From: CALAMC01 sp964459465
Lineage (GTDB): Bacteria > Zixibacteria > MSB-5A5 > GN15 > PGXB01
Assembly (NCBI GenBank): GCA_964459465.1
Contig: CAYWLR010000001.1
Coordinates: 62,001-126,000 of the forward strand
DNA: 64,000 bases
Reading direction: 5' to 3'
Below the pieces are notes generated by a model. The model saw only the letters and a list, made by a program, of their open reading frames with translations, was not told the DNA's origin and searched no databases. Positions 1 through 8,947 of this stretch are shown here, piece by piece. Both the position numbers and the translations under genes were made by a program. The first letter of the stretch is position 1; the number at the start of each line of letters is the position of its first letter.

Positions 1-1429
1 ACGGTGCCGAATAACTGCGAGCGGCAGATATTTTGAAACCATAATCGGACCAGCCCTCAAAGCTTTCGGCCGGGTCAGTCAGGGGCTGGAAGTTCTGAAG
101 TTCCTGCAGTTCAAAGGAAACGGCGGGATTGAGTGTATCGGTGTGTGTCCAGTGCAGATTAAAGCCGCTGGAATTGACGGTATTGGCGACATATAGTTCC
201 GGCACAGCCGGAGGTTTCAGAGTGTATATTTTATCGGCAATGCGGGCCAGAAACAGATTGGGCCCGAGATTCTCGGATACCAATTGTGGGATGCGGGACG
301 TGGCGGGCCAGAATCCATCGGCCTGGGAACCAACCTCCATAGTCATGGCAAATATCTTGTCTTTCAATGTCTGTTCACCATAAATCCAATCGTCACTGCT
401 GCCGTTGACCACGTAAAGCTGCCATGACGGTCCGGGGATATAGCCGTTAAATGCATTTACCGTATCTCCGATTTCGGTAAAAATATCATTATCCGGGGTA
501 ATCAGGCCGTCCAGATAGCCATAGGGCCACAGCAAAAGATTCGAATAGGAATGATAAAACATCGAAATGACAAAATTCCGGCTGGTAATGAAATCCCGAA
601 TTGCCTGCGTTTCCGGTTCGGAAAACGGCCCGGTGCCGCGGTAGGTGTCATCACTGGTGATGGGCGATGAACCCTCGTTGTCGTAGCCCCATTCATAACC
701 GAAGTTACGATTCAAATCAATGCCGTAAGTTCCGTCACCGTTATTGCGGCGGTTTTTCCGCCACATGCCGCCTCCATTAGGCTGAATAACCTGATTATGA
801 TAATACCCGTCCGGATTGACACATAAAATGAACCATAGTTCGCGATTATCGATAAGGGCAGTTATTTCAGAATCAATGCCATAATTCGTCAGTAAATGGT
901 CTATAAAATGAAACAACACCAGCGGCGTGATCACCTCGCGGGCATGAATTGCGGCAGTATAGAGGACCTCCGGTTCGTTTTCATCGATATCAGGATTGTC
1001 GGAAATCTTAAAAGCCCATATGTTCCGACCCTGAATGGTCTGCCCGATACTGGCGGGTTCGGTGGTAATATCGGGATAATTAAGATGCATTAATGACATT
1101 TGTGATTCGATTTCCGATAGTGTCATATAACCACCCATGTCTTTATCCATCAGCCGCGACTGGTAAAAGGCCACAAGATCGTCATGAATAATGTCGATTT
1201 TAAGGTCGGAGGCCTGAAGTTTACGCATGGTTTCGTCATCGACAAAAACATCAACGTAATTTTCAAAGGGCTGGTAATCATCCAGCCGGAAAGATTCGAA
1301 AAGAATATAATCCGCCTTAGTTTGAAGATGGATTCTGGCTTGAATGACTTTTTCCTGTTCGGAAAAGACCTGCGGACATGAAATAATGAAAATCAGCGCT
1401 GCATAGGCAATAGTTCCAAAAATCCTCAT
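1..1429 (-). CDS. Secreted zinc carboxypeptidase, M14 family (3' end outside window)
   Basis: Probable secreted metallocarboxypeptidase that trims C-terminal residues from peptides. The start is ATG at 1429, preceded by a GGGAGG ribosome site at about 1435-1440. The N-terminus is a hydrophobic signal peptide (about residues 1-22), followed by a prosegment and the M14 catalytic domain. Visible zinc ligands are His162 and Glu165 (HARE motif) and His293 (FYHSYS). DLNRNFGYEWG around 238-248 is the substrate-binding Asn-Arg segment, and Glu365 in TMEVG is the catalytic glutamate. After the catalytic domain the frame continues into what looks like a fibronectin-type or jelly-roll extension and runs off the window at position 1, so the C-terminus is not seen. 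About 476 codons are present. The family call is firm; the natural substrate is unknown. Confidence 0.9.
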   Translation of the reverse strand, partial: MRIFGTIAYAALIFIISCPQVFSEQEKVIQARIHLQTKADYILFESFRLDDYQPFENYVDVFVDDETMRKLQASDLKIDIIHDDLVAFYQSRLMDKDMGGYMTLSEIESQMSLMHLNYPDITTEPASIGQTIQGRNIWAFKISDNPDIDENEPEVLYTAAIHAREVITPLVLFHFIDHLLTNYGIDSEITALIDNRELWFILCVNPDGYYHNQVIQPNGGGMWRKNRRNNGDGTYGIDLNRNFGYEWGYDNEGSSPITSDDTYRGTGPFSEPETQAIRDFITSRNFVISMFYHSYSNLLLWPYGYLDGLITPDNDIFTEIGDTVNAFNGYIPGPSWQLYVVNGSSDDWIYGEQTLKDKIFAMTMEVGSQADGFWPATSRIPQLVSENLGPNLFLARIADKIYTLKPPAVPELYVANTVNSSGFNLHWTHTDTLNPAVSFELQELQNFQPLTDPAESFEGWSDYGFKISAARSYSAP

Positions 1430-1478
1430 TTTGCCTCCCGGGCGGGTAAATTGTAACTCCTGCGATGTAATTGGATAC

Positions 1479-1505
1479 AATATAACAGGTTATCGGATAT
1501 TTCAA
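1479..1505 (-). promoter_or_regulatory. Candidate sigma-70 promoter of the M14 peptidase
   Basis: On the minus strand a TTGAAA box and a TATATT box are separated by 15 bases, about 50 bases upstream of the carboxypeptidase ATG. The spacer is short, so this is a weak candidate only. Confidence 0.3.
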
Positions 1506-1660
1506 AGACCTTTTTAACGATTTGGTGATACATCAGCAATTTTTTCGCAAAATCTGCCTCTAACATGCGGTTATTTAATGATACGCCATAGTATTGCGGC
1601 TTCTTTGCGAACTTGAGGGAATTAAAATCGCGTTTGATGGGCAAATGAATCCAAAAAATC

Positions 1661-1772
1661 GCCCCGGCGATGCGAGCACGGACATCAGCCGGGGCTTGCT
1701 ACTCAATCGAGCTCAACGGCCGAATTGAGTCCCCCCTCAAGGGATGAACCCTTTGGAGCAGGGTTCCCTGCT
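1661..1772. repeat. Chain of four intergenic inverted repeats
   Basis: Within a 532-base gene-free stretch (1430-1961) four consecutive inverted repeats lie back to back. GCCCCGGC pairs with GCCGGGGC (1661-1668/1688-1695). ACTCAAT pairs with ATTGAGT (1701-1707/1724-1730). AAGGG pairs with CCCTT (1739-1743/1749-1753). AGCAGGG pairs with CCCTGCT (1757-1763/1766-1772). Base composition is clearly more GC-rich than the AT-rich flanks. No T-tract follows, so it is not a simple terminator. It could be a structured RNA, a REP/MITE-type mobile remnant or a transcript-end structure between the sigma-54 regulator gene and the carboxypeptidase gene. The rest of the stretch shows only AT-rich DNA and the weak promoter. 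Confidence 0.6.
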
Positions 1773-1961
1773 ACCGGGAATCTTAAGTTTAAAGTTTTGG
1801 TAATCCTTACAGAAATAAATACAATCGAATGCCATGCCATTTTTCAAAGGTTTCTAAAGAATTTTTTACGTTGGCCATCAATGACTTAGGGCCATCAAAA
1901 AACAACCCTGCATGGAATCGTGTGAATTTTACAAAATTGGTGGCTAATTTGTCGGGTAAAA

Positions 1962-3308
1962 TTAACCTTTGATGATATTAAGCTCGTTAATCATCTTGTG
2001 AAGATTGGCCGGGTCTACCAGCAATTCCCGCGCGGTGGCGCTGACATTATAGTCATTGCGGGCCAGGGCCTGAATGATCACCGTCTTTTTATAATTTTTT
2101 ATTTTATCGGAAAGTGATTGGCCGTTTGGCTCCATAGTCGGATGTCTTTTTAAATATTTCATTACGTCTTCGCAGGTTATATAAGATGACGGTGTCAGGT
2201 CATATAAAGACTGGACAGTGTCAAGTAGCTGGCGGACATTGCCGGGCCAGTCAAAGGCAATCATATAGTCCAGCGCATCGGATTCGAATATTTTGGGAAC
2301 GCATCCGTTGCGGTTGAAATAATTTTCAGAGAAATAATCAATTAAAAGCGGGATATCCTCGCGTCTGTCTTTTAACGGAGGCAAAGTGATGGTGATGCCG
2401 TTTATACGATAAAACAGGTCTTCGCGAAAGATCTCATCGGCCACCATCTGCTGTAAGTCACGATGGGTGGCGCAAATCAGGCGGATATCGGTTTTCTGGA
2501 TTTCGGGTGATCCCACTTTGTGGAACTCACCGTATTCGATAATTCGCAAAATTTTGGCCTGGGTGGTGATATCAAGGTCGCCGATTTCATCAAGAAAAAC
2601 GGTTCCGCCGTTGGCATATTCGAAAAGTCCGATGGTATCCGCAATCGCCCCGGTGAAAGAGCCTTTCAAATGTCCGAACAGCTGCGATTCAATCAAATCC
2701 GGAGCCTTATGATTGCAATTTAATATGCCCAGATGCGCCGAGCCTCGTCGGCTCGTTTTGTGAATTGCCTTGGCCACCAGCTCTTTGCCACTGCCGGTAG
2801 GACCAAGAATAAGAATTTTGCTGTCACTTTGGGCCACCTGTTTAATTAGTCTGTAAACCTTCAGCATGCCTTCCGATTTGCCAACCAATCCGTAGTCCTC
2901 AAGGGCGATTTGCCTTATAGTTCCAACATCGGTATGGAGTTTATGATGGATTACGGCGTTTTTGGCAGCGCGACGCAAACGGGCCGGACGTTCGTTTTTG
3001 ATGATATAGTCAAAGGGTTGGTATTCCTTTTCGATTTCGCCTTCGCTATAGTCTCCGGGATAACCGGTATGAAAAATTATCGGCAATTCGCCGTCCCGTT
3101 CGTGAATTTTCCGGGCCGTTTCGAGTCCGTCCATTTTGGCCATGCGGATGTCGAGCACGACGGCATGTATGTCCTTATTTACGTCAAGGATTTCCAGCGC
3201 CTGAAAACCCGAAGGGGCGGCCAAAACATCGTAGTCATCGGCGAAAACTTGAGTCAGGGCTTCCATGACCAGAGGATCATCATCAACTATAAGTATACAA
3301 TCAGACAA
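1962..3308 (-). CDS. Sigma-54-dependent response regulator, NtrC family
   Basis: Response regulator that activates sigma-54 promoters when phosphorylated. Receiver domain is at residues 1-120 with acidic pocket Asp9-Asp11 and phospho-acceptor Asp53. The AAA+ domain follows (about 145-375): Walker A GPTGSGKE, sigma-54 contact loop GSFTGA and Walker B GGTVFLDEIGDL. A Fis-type helix-turn-helix closes the protein (about 415-448). The start is TTG at 3308: the receiver domain begins immediately after it, an AGGA lies 7 bases upstream, and the nearby ATG at 3313 is in another frame. It follows the sensor kinase gene on the same strand after about 46 bases, so the two form a cognate pair. Target genes are not evident. 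No convincing -24/-12 element was found upstream of the neighbouring peptidase. Confidence 0.93.
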   Translation of the reverse strand: MSDCILIVDDDPLVMEALTQVFADDYDVLAAPSGFQALEILDVNKDIHAVVLDIRMAKMDGLETARKIHERDGELPIIFHTGYPGDYSEGEIEKEYQPFDYIIKNERPARLRRAAKNAVIHHKLHTDVGTIRQIALEDYGLVGKSEGMLKVYRLIKQVAQSDSKILILGPTGSGKELVAKAIHKTSRRGSAHLGILNCNHKAPDLIESQLFGHLKGSFTGAIADTIGLFEYANGGTVFLDEIGDLDITTQAKILRIIEYGEFHKVGSPEIQKTDIRLICATHRDLQQMVADEIFREDLFYRINGITITLPPLKDRREDIPLLIDYFSENYFNRNGCVPKIFESDALDYMIAFDWPGNVRQLLDTVQSLYDLTPSSYITCEDVMKYLKRHPTMEPNGQSLSDKIKNYKKTVIIQALARNDYNVSATARELLVDPANLHKMINELNIIKG

Positions 3309-3354
3309 ATCATTATCCTGCTATATGATTACTGGCTAACAACCAACAGATGAA

Positions 3355-5637
3355 TCACTCATGCCCGGATACTAATATAATGAATTTTGTCCCGCTGTCC
3401 AGTTTTGATTCTAAAAAAATGCGGCCGTCATATAACGCCACAATGCGCTTGACGATACTCAATCCGAGGCCGGTCCCGGCGCTGGGGCGAGTGGTGAAGA
3501 AAGTATCGAAAACCCGCGCCTTATTTTCTTCCGGTATCCCCGGTCCCGTATCGGCCAGTTCGATACGCACCTGATCGGCATCGACGGCGGCTGTTATATG
3601 AACTTCCTTGCGCGGGGAAGATTCCATTGCCTGCAAGCTGTTTAAAAAGAGATTGTTTAGCAGGCTGTAGGCATGGGGCCGATAAATGTTTATGCCGATT
3701 TCTTCCGGGACATCGACCCTTATGGTTGCGCCGATACCCTCGACCATGTCTCTGTTGCTGTCGATGATTTCTGCAACGATTTCGGCCAGTGAATTTCTGT
3801 CCGTCTTTTTTTCGGCATCGAGCCGCGAATAGATTTTGACCAATTCCACCATGGTCATCGCCCGGTCAATGGCCCTTTCGGCAAGGTCCATCAGCTTCTG
3901 CTGCCGGTTTATTGAATCAGACGAATGATCATCCAGACGATTCTTCAACGTATCCAGGGCCGTCCGTGCTGGGTAAAGGGCGTTTAATATTTCATGCGCA
4001 ACGCCGCCGGCGATGTCCTTGGCCTGCTTGTACTTTTCCGCAGCAATTAATTCTTCCTGGGCCTCTTTTAATTCCGTCAGGGCTTTGTCCAGCCGGTTTC
4101 TCTGGTCTTCGATGATTCTATTTTTCCGCCGAAAAGCCGTAAGAATAGCCCAAATTATGGCGGCTATTATGCCCAGAGGAACCGCTCCGGCCAGAAAAGC
4201 CAAAAGCGGTTTTCGTGAAAAAATAGTATGCCAGGGAGCCTTAACCAGTTCATAAACATAACTGTCGCTGTTAATGCCCAAAGATACGGTGATTGTAATC
4301 TTTTTGCTCGGACGGGATATATGAGTTGCTCGATAACTATATAAATTGAATGGACCCGGTGCCTCTATTTCGGCCAGAGGTCCAAAACGGCCATCGGTCA
4401 GGAGGAGTTTGGTTGCCTCAATGGCAATCAATATTTGATTATCTCCACGACCGAGAAAATCCCGGCAATCAAAAACAGAGAACGAGGCCGACCCCAAAAT
4501 ATCTTCTAACATATCCAGATTATGGTCATAAGTGACCATCCGTCTTTGGGATGCGGTGATAAATATCTCCGGAATTCCGTTTGAGTTGTAATCGTAAAGC
4601 TGAATCTCGCGAACCATGGACATCCCCGGGATCTCTCTGTTCGCAATCAGTGTTCCTTCAAGATTGTAAAGTTCGAGAAACATCCCATAGGAAACCGATG
4701 AGTCAGATGTATCCGTTTGTTTCGGCAATGACCGGGCAACCAAAATATCCAGAGCGTTATCGTGATTAAAGTCATAAACGACCGGGGCAGCCGTGGTAAA
4801 AGAGGTTCCGGTTTCCACTTTCCACAATTCATGACCATCCCCGTCCAAAACGATCAGGTAGGAATGGCTGTCATCCATATCTCCGGCGACGGCGGCGTTG
4901 CCTTTTGAGGCCACCCCGAATGCCACCAACAAACGACCGTCAGATGGGTTTTCAACGAGGTGAACATTCCGGCAGTTGATAATTCCCGCCATGTCATATC
5001 GCCACAAAATATTATCATTTTTCCAATCGAGGCAAACTATGCAACGGGGGTACAAATCATAGCCGGTATCCACAGAAAACAATATATCCTTAAAACCGTC
5101 TCCATTGAAATCATGGGCTTTGAGCATTAGTGCATAAGCATCCCAAACTCCCGATTTATCCCGATCGACCCCGCTGATAATGAATTTCTTGAGCAGAACT
5201 TTCTTTTCGACGTCAACTATTTCCAGCCAGAGGCTGTCGCCCCTGACATAACAGACCGCGGCTTCTTCAAGATTATCATTATCGAAGTCGGCGATTAATG
5301 GCAGAGAAATGTTGTCGGTCGGTATATGATAATGCCAGATGGCGTTGTGGCGTTCAATGTCGGAATAAAATAGGATACTCGACGCGGTTTCATCAAAGGC
5401 GCGCCCGCCGATGATTAACATTCCATAATTGCCGTCTTTATTTATCATTATAGGAAACGCGTTGTCGAAACTTTTCGATATCAGCTTATCCCTGATTTCG
5501 AACCGATAAGGCAAAATGAGCGGGTCATCGACAGGTTTTAATTCCCGCACTAAAGGGGTGGCCGCATTAAGCGCGCCCGCCAGCGCCAGAAATATTATAC
5601 CCGATTGGATGAGTGTTTTCATAATCCAAAATGCCAT
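3355..5637 (-). CDS. Sensor histidine kinase with FG-GAP-like periplasmic domain
   Basis: Membrane sensor kinase partner of the downstream sigma-54 regulator. After a signal peptide (an alternative ATG at 5622 would trim five residues), residues about 25-460 form an exported domain with repeated Asp-rich loops such as DFDNDNLEE, DFNGDGFKD, DFNHDNALD and DYNSNGIPE. These are the calcium-binding loops of FG-GAP/VCBS beta-propellers. One transmembrane helix (about 470-493) and a coiled coil lead to a HisKA domain (GGVAHEILNA, His548) and an HATPase domain with DTGPGIPEENKARVFD and GTGLGLSIV. FG-GAP propellers are common in secreted adhesins but unusual as a kinase input domain. The signal sensed is unknown; calcium, a sugar or a surface contact are only guesses. 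Neither candidate start has a good ribosome site. Confidence 0.88.
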   Translation of the reverse strand: MAFWIMKTLIQSGIIFLALAGALNAATPLVRELKPVDDPLILPYRFEIRDKLISKSFDNAFPIMINKDGNYGMLIIGGRAFDETASSILFYSDIERHNAIWHYHIPTDNISLPLIADFDNDNLEEAAVCYVRGDSLWLEIVDVEKKVLLKKFIISGVDRDKSGVWDAYALMLKAHDFNGDGFKDILFSVDTGYDLYPRCIVCLDWKNDNILWRYDMAGIINCRNVHLVENPSDGRLLVAFGVASKGNAAVAGDMDDSHSYLIVLDGDGHELWKVETGTSFTTAAPVVYDFNHDNALDILVARSLPKQTDTSDSSVSYGMFLELYNLEGTLIANREIPGMSMVREIQLYDYNSNGIPEIFITASQRRMVTYDHNLDMLEDILGSASFSVFDCRDFLGRGDNQILIAIEATKLLLTDGRFGPLAEIEAPGPFNLYSYRATHISRPSKKITITVSLGINSDSYVYELVKAPWHTIFSRKPLLAFLAGAVPLGIIAAIIWAILTAFRRKNRIIEDQRNRLDKALTELKEAQEELIAAEKYKQAKDIAGGVAHEILNALYPARTALDTLKNRLDDHSSDSINRQQKLMDLAERAIDRAMTMVELVKIYSRLDAEKKTDRNSLAEIVAEIIDSNRDMVEGIGATIRVDVPEEIGINIYRPHAYSLLNNLFLNSLQAMESSPRKEVHITAAVDADQVRIELADTGPGIPEENKARVFDTFFTTRPSAGTGLGLSIVKRIVALYDGRIFLESKLDSGTKFIILVSGHE

Positions 5638-5699
5638 ATGATTTTATGCCAATATAAAGGGAATAAGTGAAAAGTCAAGAATACCTGTATGGATGACAA

Positions 5700-5729
5700 G
5701 GCGGAGAATAAGCAATTTGATTCTCCGCC
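5700..5729. repeat. Perfect 10-bp stem-loop between operons
   Basis: GGCGGAGAAT (5700-5709) is the exact reverse complement of 5720-5729, with a 10-base loop. It lies just downstream of the tricorn-like protease stop codon and upstream of the sensor kinase gene on the same strand. There is no T-run after the stem, so it is either a weak terminator or an mRNA 3'-end stabiliser. Confidence 0.6.
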
Positions 5730-5744
5730 CGAATGACCGATAAT

Positions 5745-8700
5745 TTATTGAACCAACTCTTTCAGTAATTCCTCGACCGCCCGAACCAGTTGTGGATCGC
5801 GGCCATTGATAAAATCATCGGGCAGGTTTTCGACATAAATATCCGGCTGGCGGGGATAGAGATCGGTGTCCTCCATGTCGGTCGTGTACGAGCCCGTTGA
5901 GGGTCGGCGGATACGGGTACCGTCAATTAGAGCATATGACGATGTTCCGATGACACCTCCGGAAGTAGCCGTCCCGATTATTTTGCCCAGCCCGAGCTTG
6001 CGGAAGCCCTCTGCGAATATTTCTGAATTAGAACCGGAATACTCGTTAATCAGAAGCACCATCGGTTTTTCCACGGCCTTGGAGCGCATTTTGTTCTCTG
6101 ACGTCGCCGGCGTGTTTCGGAAAGAGCGCATGATATACGGCGATTTTATCAACATTCCCAGTAAGTGGACGGCGATATGTCCGCCGCCGTTATCTCTGAC
6201 GTCGATAATCAGCCCTTCTTTCGCCTCCGCTATCGAGACCAGTTCTACGGTAAAGTCCTCGAGCGAGCCTTCCGACATTTCCGGAATATGAATATAAGCC
6301 AGTCGTCCGCCGGAAAATTCGTCAACCATGGCGCGGCGCTCGGCCACCCAATCTTTATACCAGAGTTCACGTTCAGCCATTATGGTTATCGGTTTGACCG
6401 GAACCTCCAGTATTTTTCCATGCGGCGTATCGGAAATACCAAGAACAACCCGACGCCCTACGGTTCCGGCCGTCAGGCGGTGCATACTTATTTGCTTTGA
6501 TAACGCGGTACCATTTATGGTTCGCAGGTACTGACCCGGCTTGATTCCGGCTCGGTTGGCCGGGGAGCCGGAAAAGACACGATCGATTGCGAAATGGCCC
6601 TCCCGATCCAACGTGCGATAGTCGATCCAAATGCCGGTGGCCCCGGTTTGAATCAGTTCCGAAGGAGTCGCGCTTTTTCCATAAATCCAGAGGTGTGACG
6701 CCCGCAGTTCCCCGAATAATTCGAACATGATATTTTCGAATTCGGTATCGGTTCGGACGTGGTCGAGCAGCGGCCGATATTTTTCGCGGGCGGCTTTCCA
6801 GTCGGCACCGTGGAAACTTGCGTCGTAAAAATACTCGTTTAGCATCTGCCATGATTCCAGAAACTTCTGCCGATTGTTGGCCATCAGGTCGATTTCCAGG
6901 GGCGCCTTGAAAGTCAGTGCCGTCGTTTTGCCGCCGTCGATGACGCAACTTTTTATGACACCGCCCTCAAGATAGTACAATTTCTTTCCGTCGGAAGATA
7001 TTGTAAGGTTGCTTTCGGCGGCGTCGGTTTTGGTCAGTTGCTTGAGGTCAGGGTCGTCTTTAACGTTGACCGACCAGATATCCGCTTTACCCAGCAGCGA
7101 TGAAACGAAGTAAAACTTTTTTCCGTCGGGGCTTAAAACGGGGTGGTTGTCTGAAGCCGACAGCTGAAAGGCCCTTGCCCGGCGGTCCGTGATACGCCCG
7201 AAATCGATCTTGACCGGTTCGATTTTGGTAGAATCGCCATCCTTTTTCTCATCGACTTTTTTTCCTTTGTCTTTTCCTTTCTCATCGCTTTTGAACAGAC
7301 TGTCCAGCGCCGCTTCGAAAAATTCCATCGGTTTGTGCTGCAAATCTATTTTGTATGTGTGCGAGTCATAACGCGACGCCGATGTGAAATACAGAATTTT
7401 GCCGTCCGATGAAAACCGCGGGTTGGAGTTCCAGTTACAAAACAACGACAAATTATACGTCTGCCCGTCAAGATTGACGGCGTATATGTCCGATTCCAGC
7501 GTCGGCCCGAAGACGGCATAGGCCAGCCATCGGGAATCCGGCGACCAGCCATAGTCAACTGAATTTTCAATGCCGAAATCGCCGAAATTACCCTTTACCC
7601 AGGCCGTCTCCGTGTTTTTCTCAAGGTCATAGCGGATGATATCATTGAGTCCCCGATAAAAGGCCAGATATTTCCCATCGGGAGAAACAATTGGCTTTAA
7701 GTCATTTTCGGGGGATCGGGTTATCTGCCTTTGTTCGCCGGTGACGGCATTGACCGAAAATATATCGTGATTACCATTGACATCAGAGGCATAATATATC
7801 GTCCGCGAATCCTGGCCCCAGGCCGGATATGATTCGCGGGCCGAAGTGAGCGTCAGCGCCCGGCCCTCTTTGGGCTCTTCGGACGGTATGACATAAAGCT
7901 CGCCGTGAATAACTGCGGCGATTTTCTTGCCGTCGGGGGACAAGGCGAAATACTCGACGTTATCTTTGAATATTTTTTTCTCGATGACGTTTTTTATATC
8001 GTCGCTTTTTATATCAATGGGAATCTCCCGCAGGGATCCACTCCCGGGATTTAAAAGCCAGATTTTAAAATTCTGTTCAAAGACCAGCATGTCGCCCGCC
8101 GGGTTGGAATTGAGCCACTGGGCACCATCGTTGTCGAACGACGTTAGTGCGACCGCCTCGCTGCCGTCGCGTGGAATCTTCCATACCTGGGCGAAATTCC
8201 CATCACGGTTGGAAACAAAATATATTTCGTTTTTTGCTTCGTTCAGTACCGGCCAGAGGTCATGTCCCGCAAAATCGGTAATCCGTTGCGAGGTGAATGC
8301 GGCGCTGTTGCGGTCCAAAATAAAAATGTCGGAATTACGACTACCCCTCAAATCCCGCCGCCACCAGTTCGAATCTCCCGAACCGGTGCAGTACACGAGA
8401 TAGCGGCCGTCGGATGATATTCTCCCGAAGTGTTCCTTTTCATTCATATATCCGGTAAGCTTGATTGGGGTGCCGCCGTCGGCGGACATTTTATAAATGT
8501 CGGCCCAACCCTCGAGGCGTGAGGTGAAAAGAACCGAATCGCCCCCGGCAAACCAGGACGATCCAAGTTCGGTGGCGGATGTGAATGTCAATTGTTCCGG
8601 CTGTCCCCCGTCAGTCGGTATGACAAAAACGTCATAGTTGTCGAAGCGGTCGGATGAAAACATGATTTTAGACCCGTCCGGTGAGAAATGCGGCATGATG

Positions 8701-8903
8701 TCTTCGGCCGGGTGAACCGTCAGGCGAACCGCCGTTCCGCCGCTTGACGGCACCGTCCAGATGTCGCCCATATAAGTGAAGGCGAGGGTTAGTCCGTCGG
8801 GTGACAGAGCCGGATACCGAGCGTAACTCACTGTGAAGGCCGGAGATGATTCAATCGTCCCGAGGGATACGATAATTACCAATGCGATGCAAATAACTTT
8901 CAA
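5745..8903 (-). CDS. Tricorn-like secreted serine protease (TolB propeller, PDZ, S41-type core)
   Basis: Large exported protease resembling archaeal tricorn protease. Two TolB/WD40-type propellers with many SPDG(K/R) blades cover roughly the first 620 residues, interrupted by a Lys/Glu/Asp-rich linker. A helical C1-like segment, a PDZ domain (SGSPANRAGIKPG) and the tail-specific-protease-like core follow. The core contains IIDVRDNGGGHIA and the nucleophile region NEYSGSNSEIFAEGF. The Ser of GSN aligns with the tricorn nucleophile. A TTG at 8903 is chosen as start because AGGAGAG lies 4 bases upstream and it opens directly on a signal peptide. An in-frame ATG at 8948, which overlaps the stop of the transporter gene by one base, is the alternative. 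Likely periplasmic peptide degradation; substrates are unknown. Confidence 0.88.
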   Translation of the reverse strand: MKVICIALVIIVSLGTIESSPAFTVSYARYPALSPDGLTLAFTYMGDIWTVPSSGGTAVRLTVHPAEDIMPHFSPDGSKIMFSSDRFDNYDVFVIPTDGGQPEQLTFTSATELGSSWFAGGDSVLFTSRLEGWADIYKMSADGGTPIKLTGYMNEKEHFGRISSDGRYLVYCTGSGDSNWWRRDLRGSRNSDIFILDRNSAAFTSQRITDFAGHDLWPVLNEAKNEIYFVSNRDGNFAQVWKIPRDGSEAVALTSFDNDGAQWLNSNPAGDMLVFEQNFKIWLLNPGSGSLREIPIDIKSDDIKNVIEKKIFKDNVEYFALSPDGKKIAAVIHGELYVIPSEEPKEGRALTLTSARESYPAWGQDSRTIYYASDVNGNHDIFSVNAVTGEQRQITRSPENDLKPIVSPDGKYLAFYRGLNDIIRYDLEKNTETAWVKGNFGDFGIENSVDYGWSPDSRWLAYAVFGPTLESDIYAVNLDGQTYNLSLFCNWNSNPRFSSDGKILYFTSASRYDSHTYKIDLQHKPMEFFEAALDSLFKSDEKGKDKGKKVDEKKDGDSTKIEPVKIDFGRITDRRARAFQLSASDNHPVLSPDGKKFYFVSSLLGKADIWSVNVKDDPDLKQLTKTDAAESNLTISSDGKKLYYLEGGVIKSCVIDGGKTTALTFKAPLEIDLMANNRQKFLESWQMLNEYFYDASFHGADWKAAREKYRPLLDHVRTDTEFENIMFELFGELRASHLWIYGKSATPSELIQTGATGIWIDYRTLDREGHFAIDRVFSGSPANRAGIKPGQYLRTINGTALSKQISMHRLTAGTVGRRVVLGISDTPHGKILEVPVKPITIMAERELWYKDWVAERRAMVDEFSGGRLAYIHIPEMSEGSLEDFTVELVSIAEAKEGLIIDVRDNGGGHIAVHLLGMLIKSPYIMRSFRNTPATSENKMRSKAVEKPMVLLINEYSGSNSEIFAEGFRKLGLGKIIGTATSGGVIGTSSYALIDGTRIRRPSTGSYTTDMEDTDLYPRQPDIYVENLPDDFINGRDPQLVRAVEELLKELVQ

Positions 8904-8947
8904 GGGACTCTCCTGGGATATATGATACATTGTTTTTTTCAAAAGCA

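Noticed and set aside
1426..1644. A 72-codon Lys-rich frame overlapping the carboxypeptidase start by ATGA
   Set aside because: It starts with TTG without a ribosome site, overlaps the probable promoter and has no recognisable features. The overlap with the ATG is suggestive but not enough.
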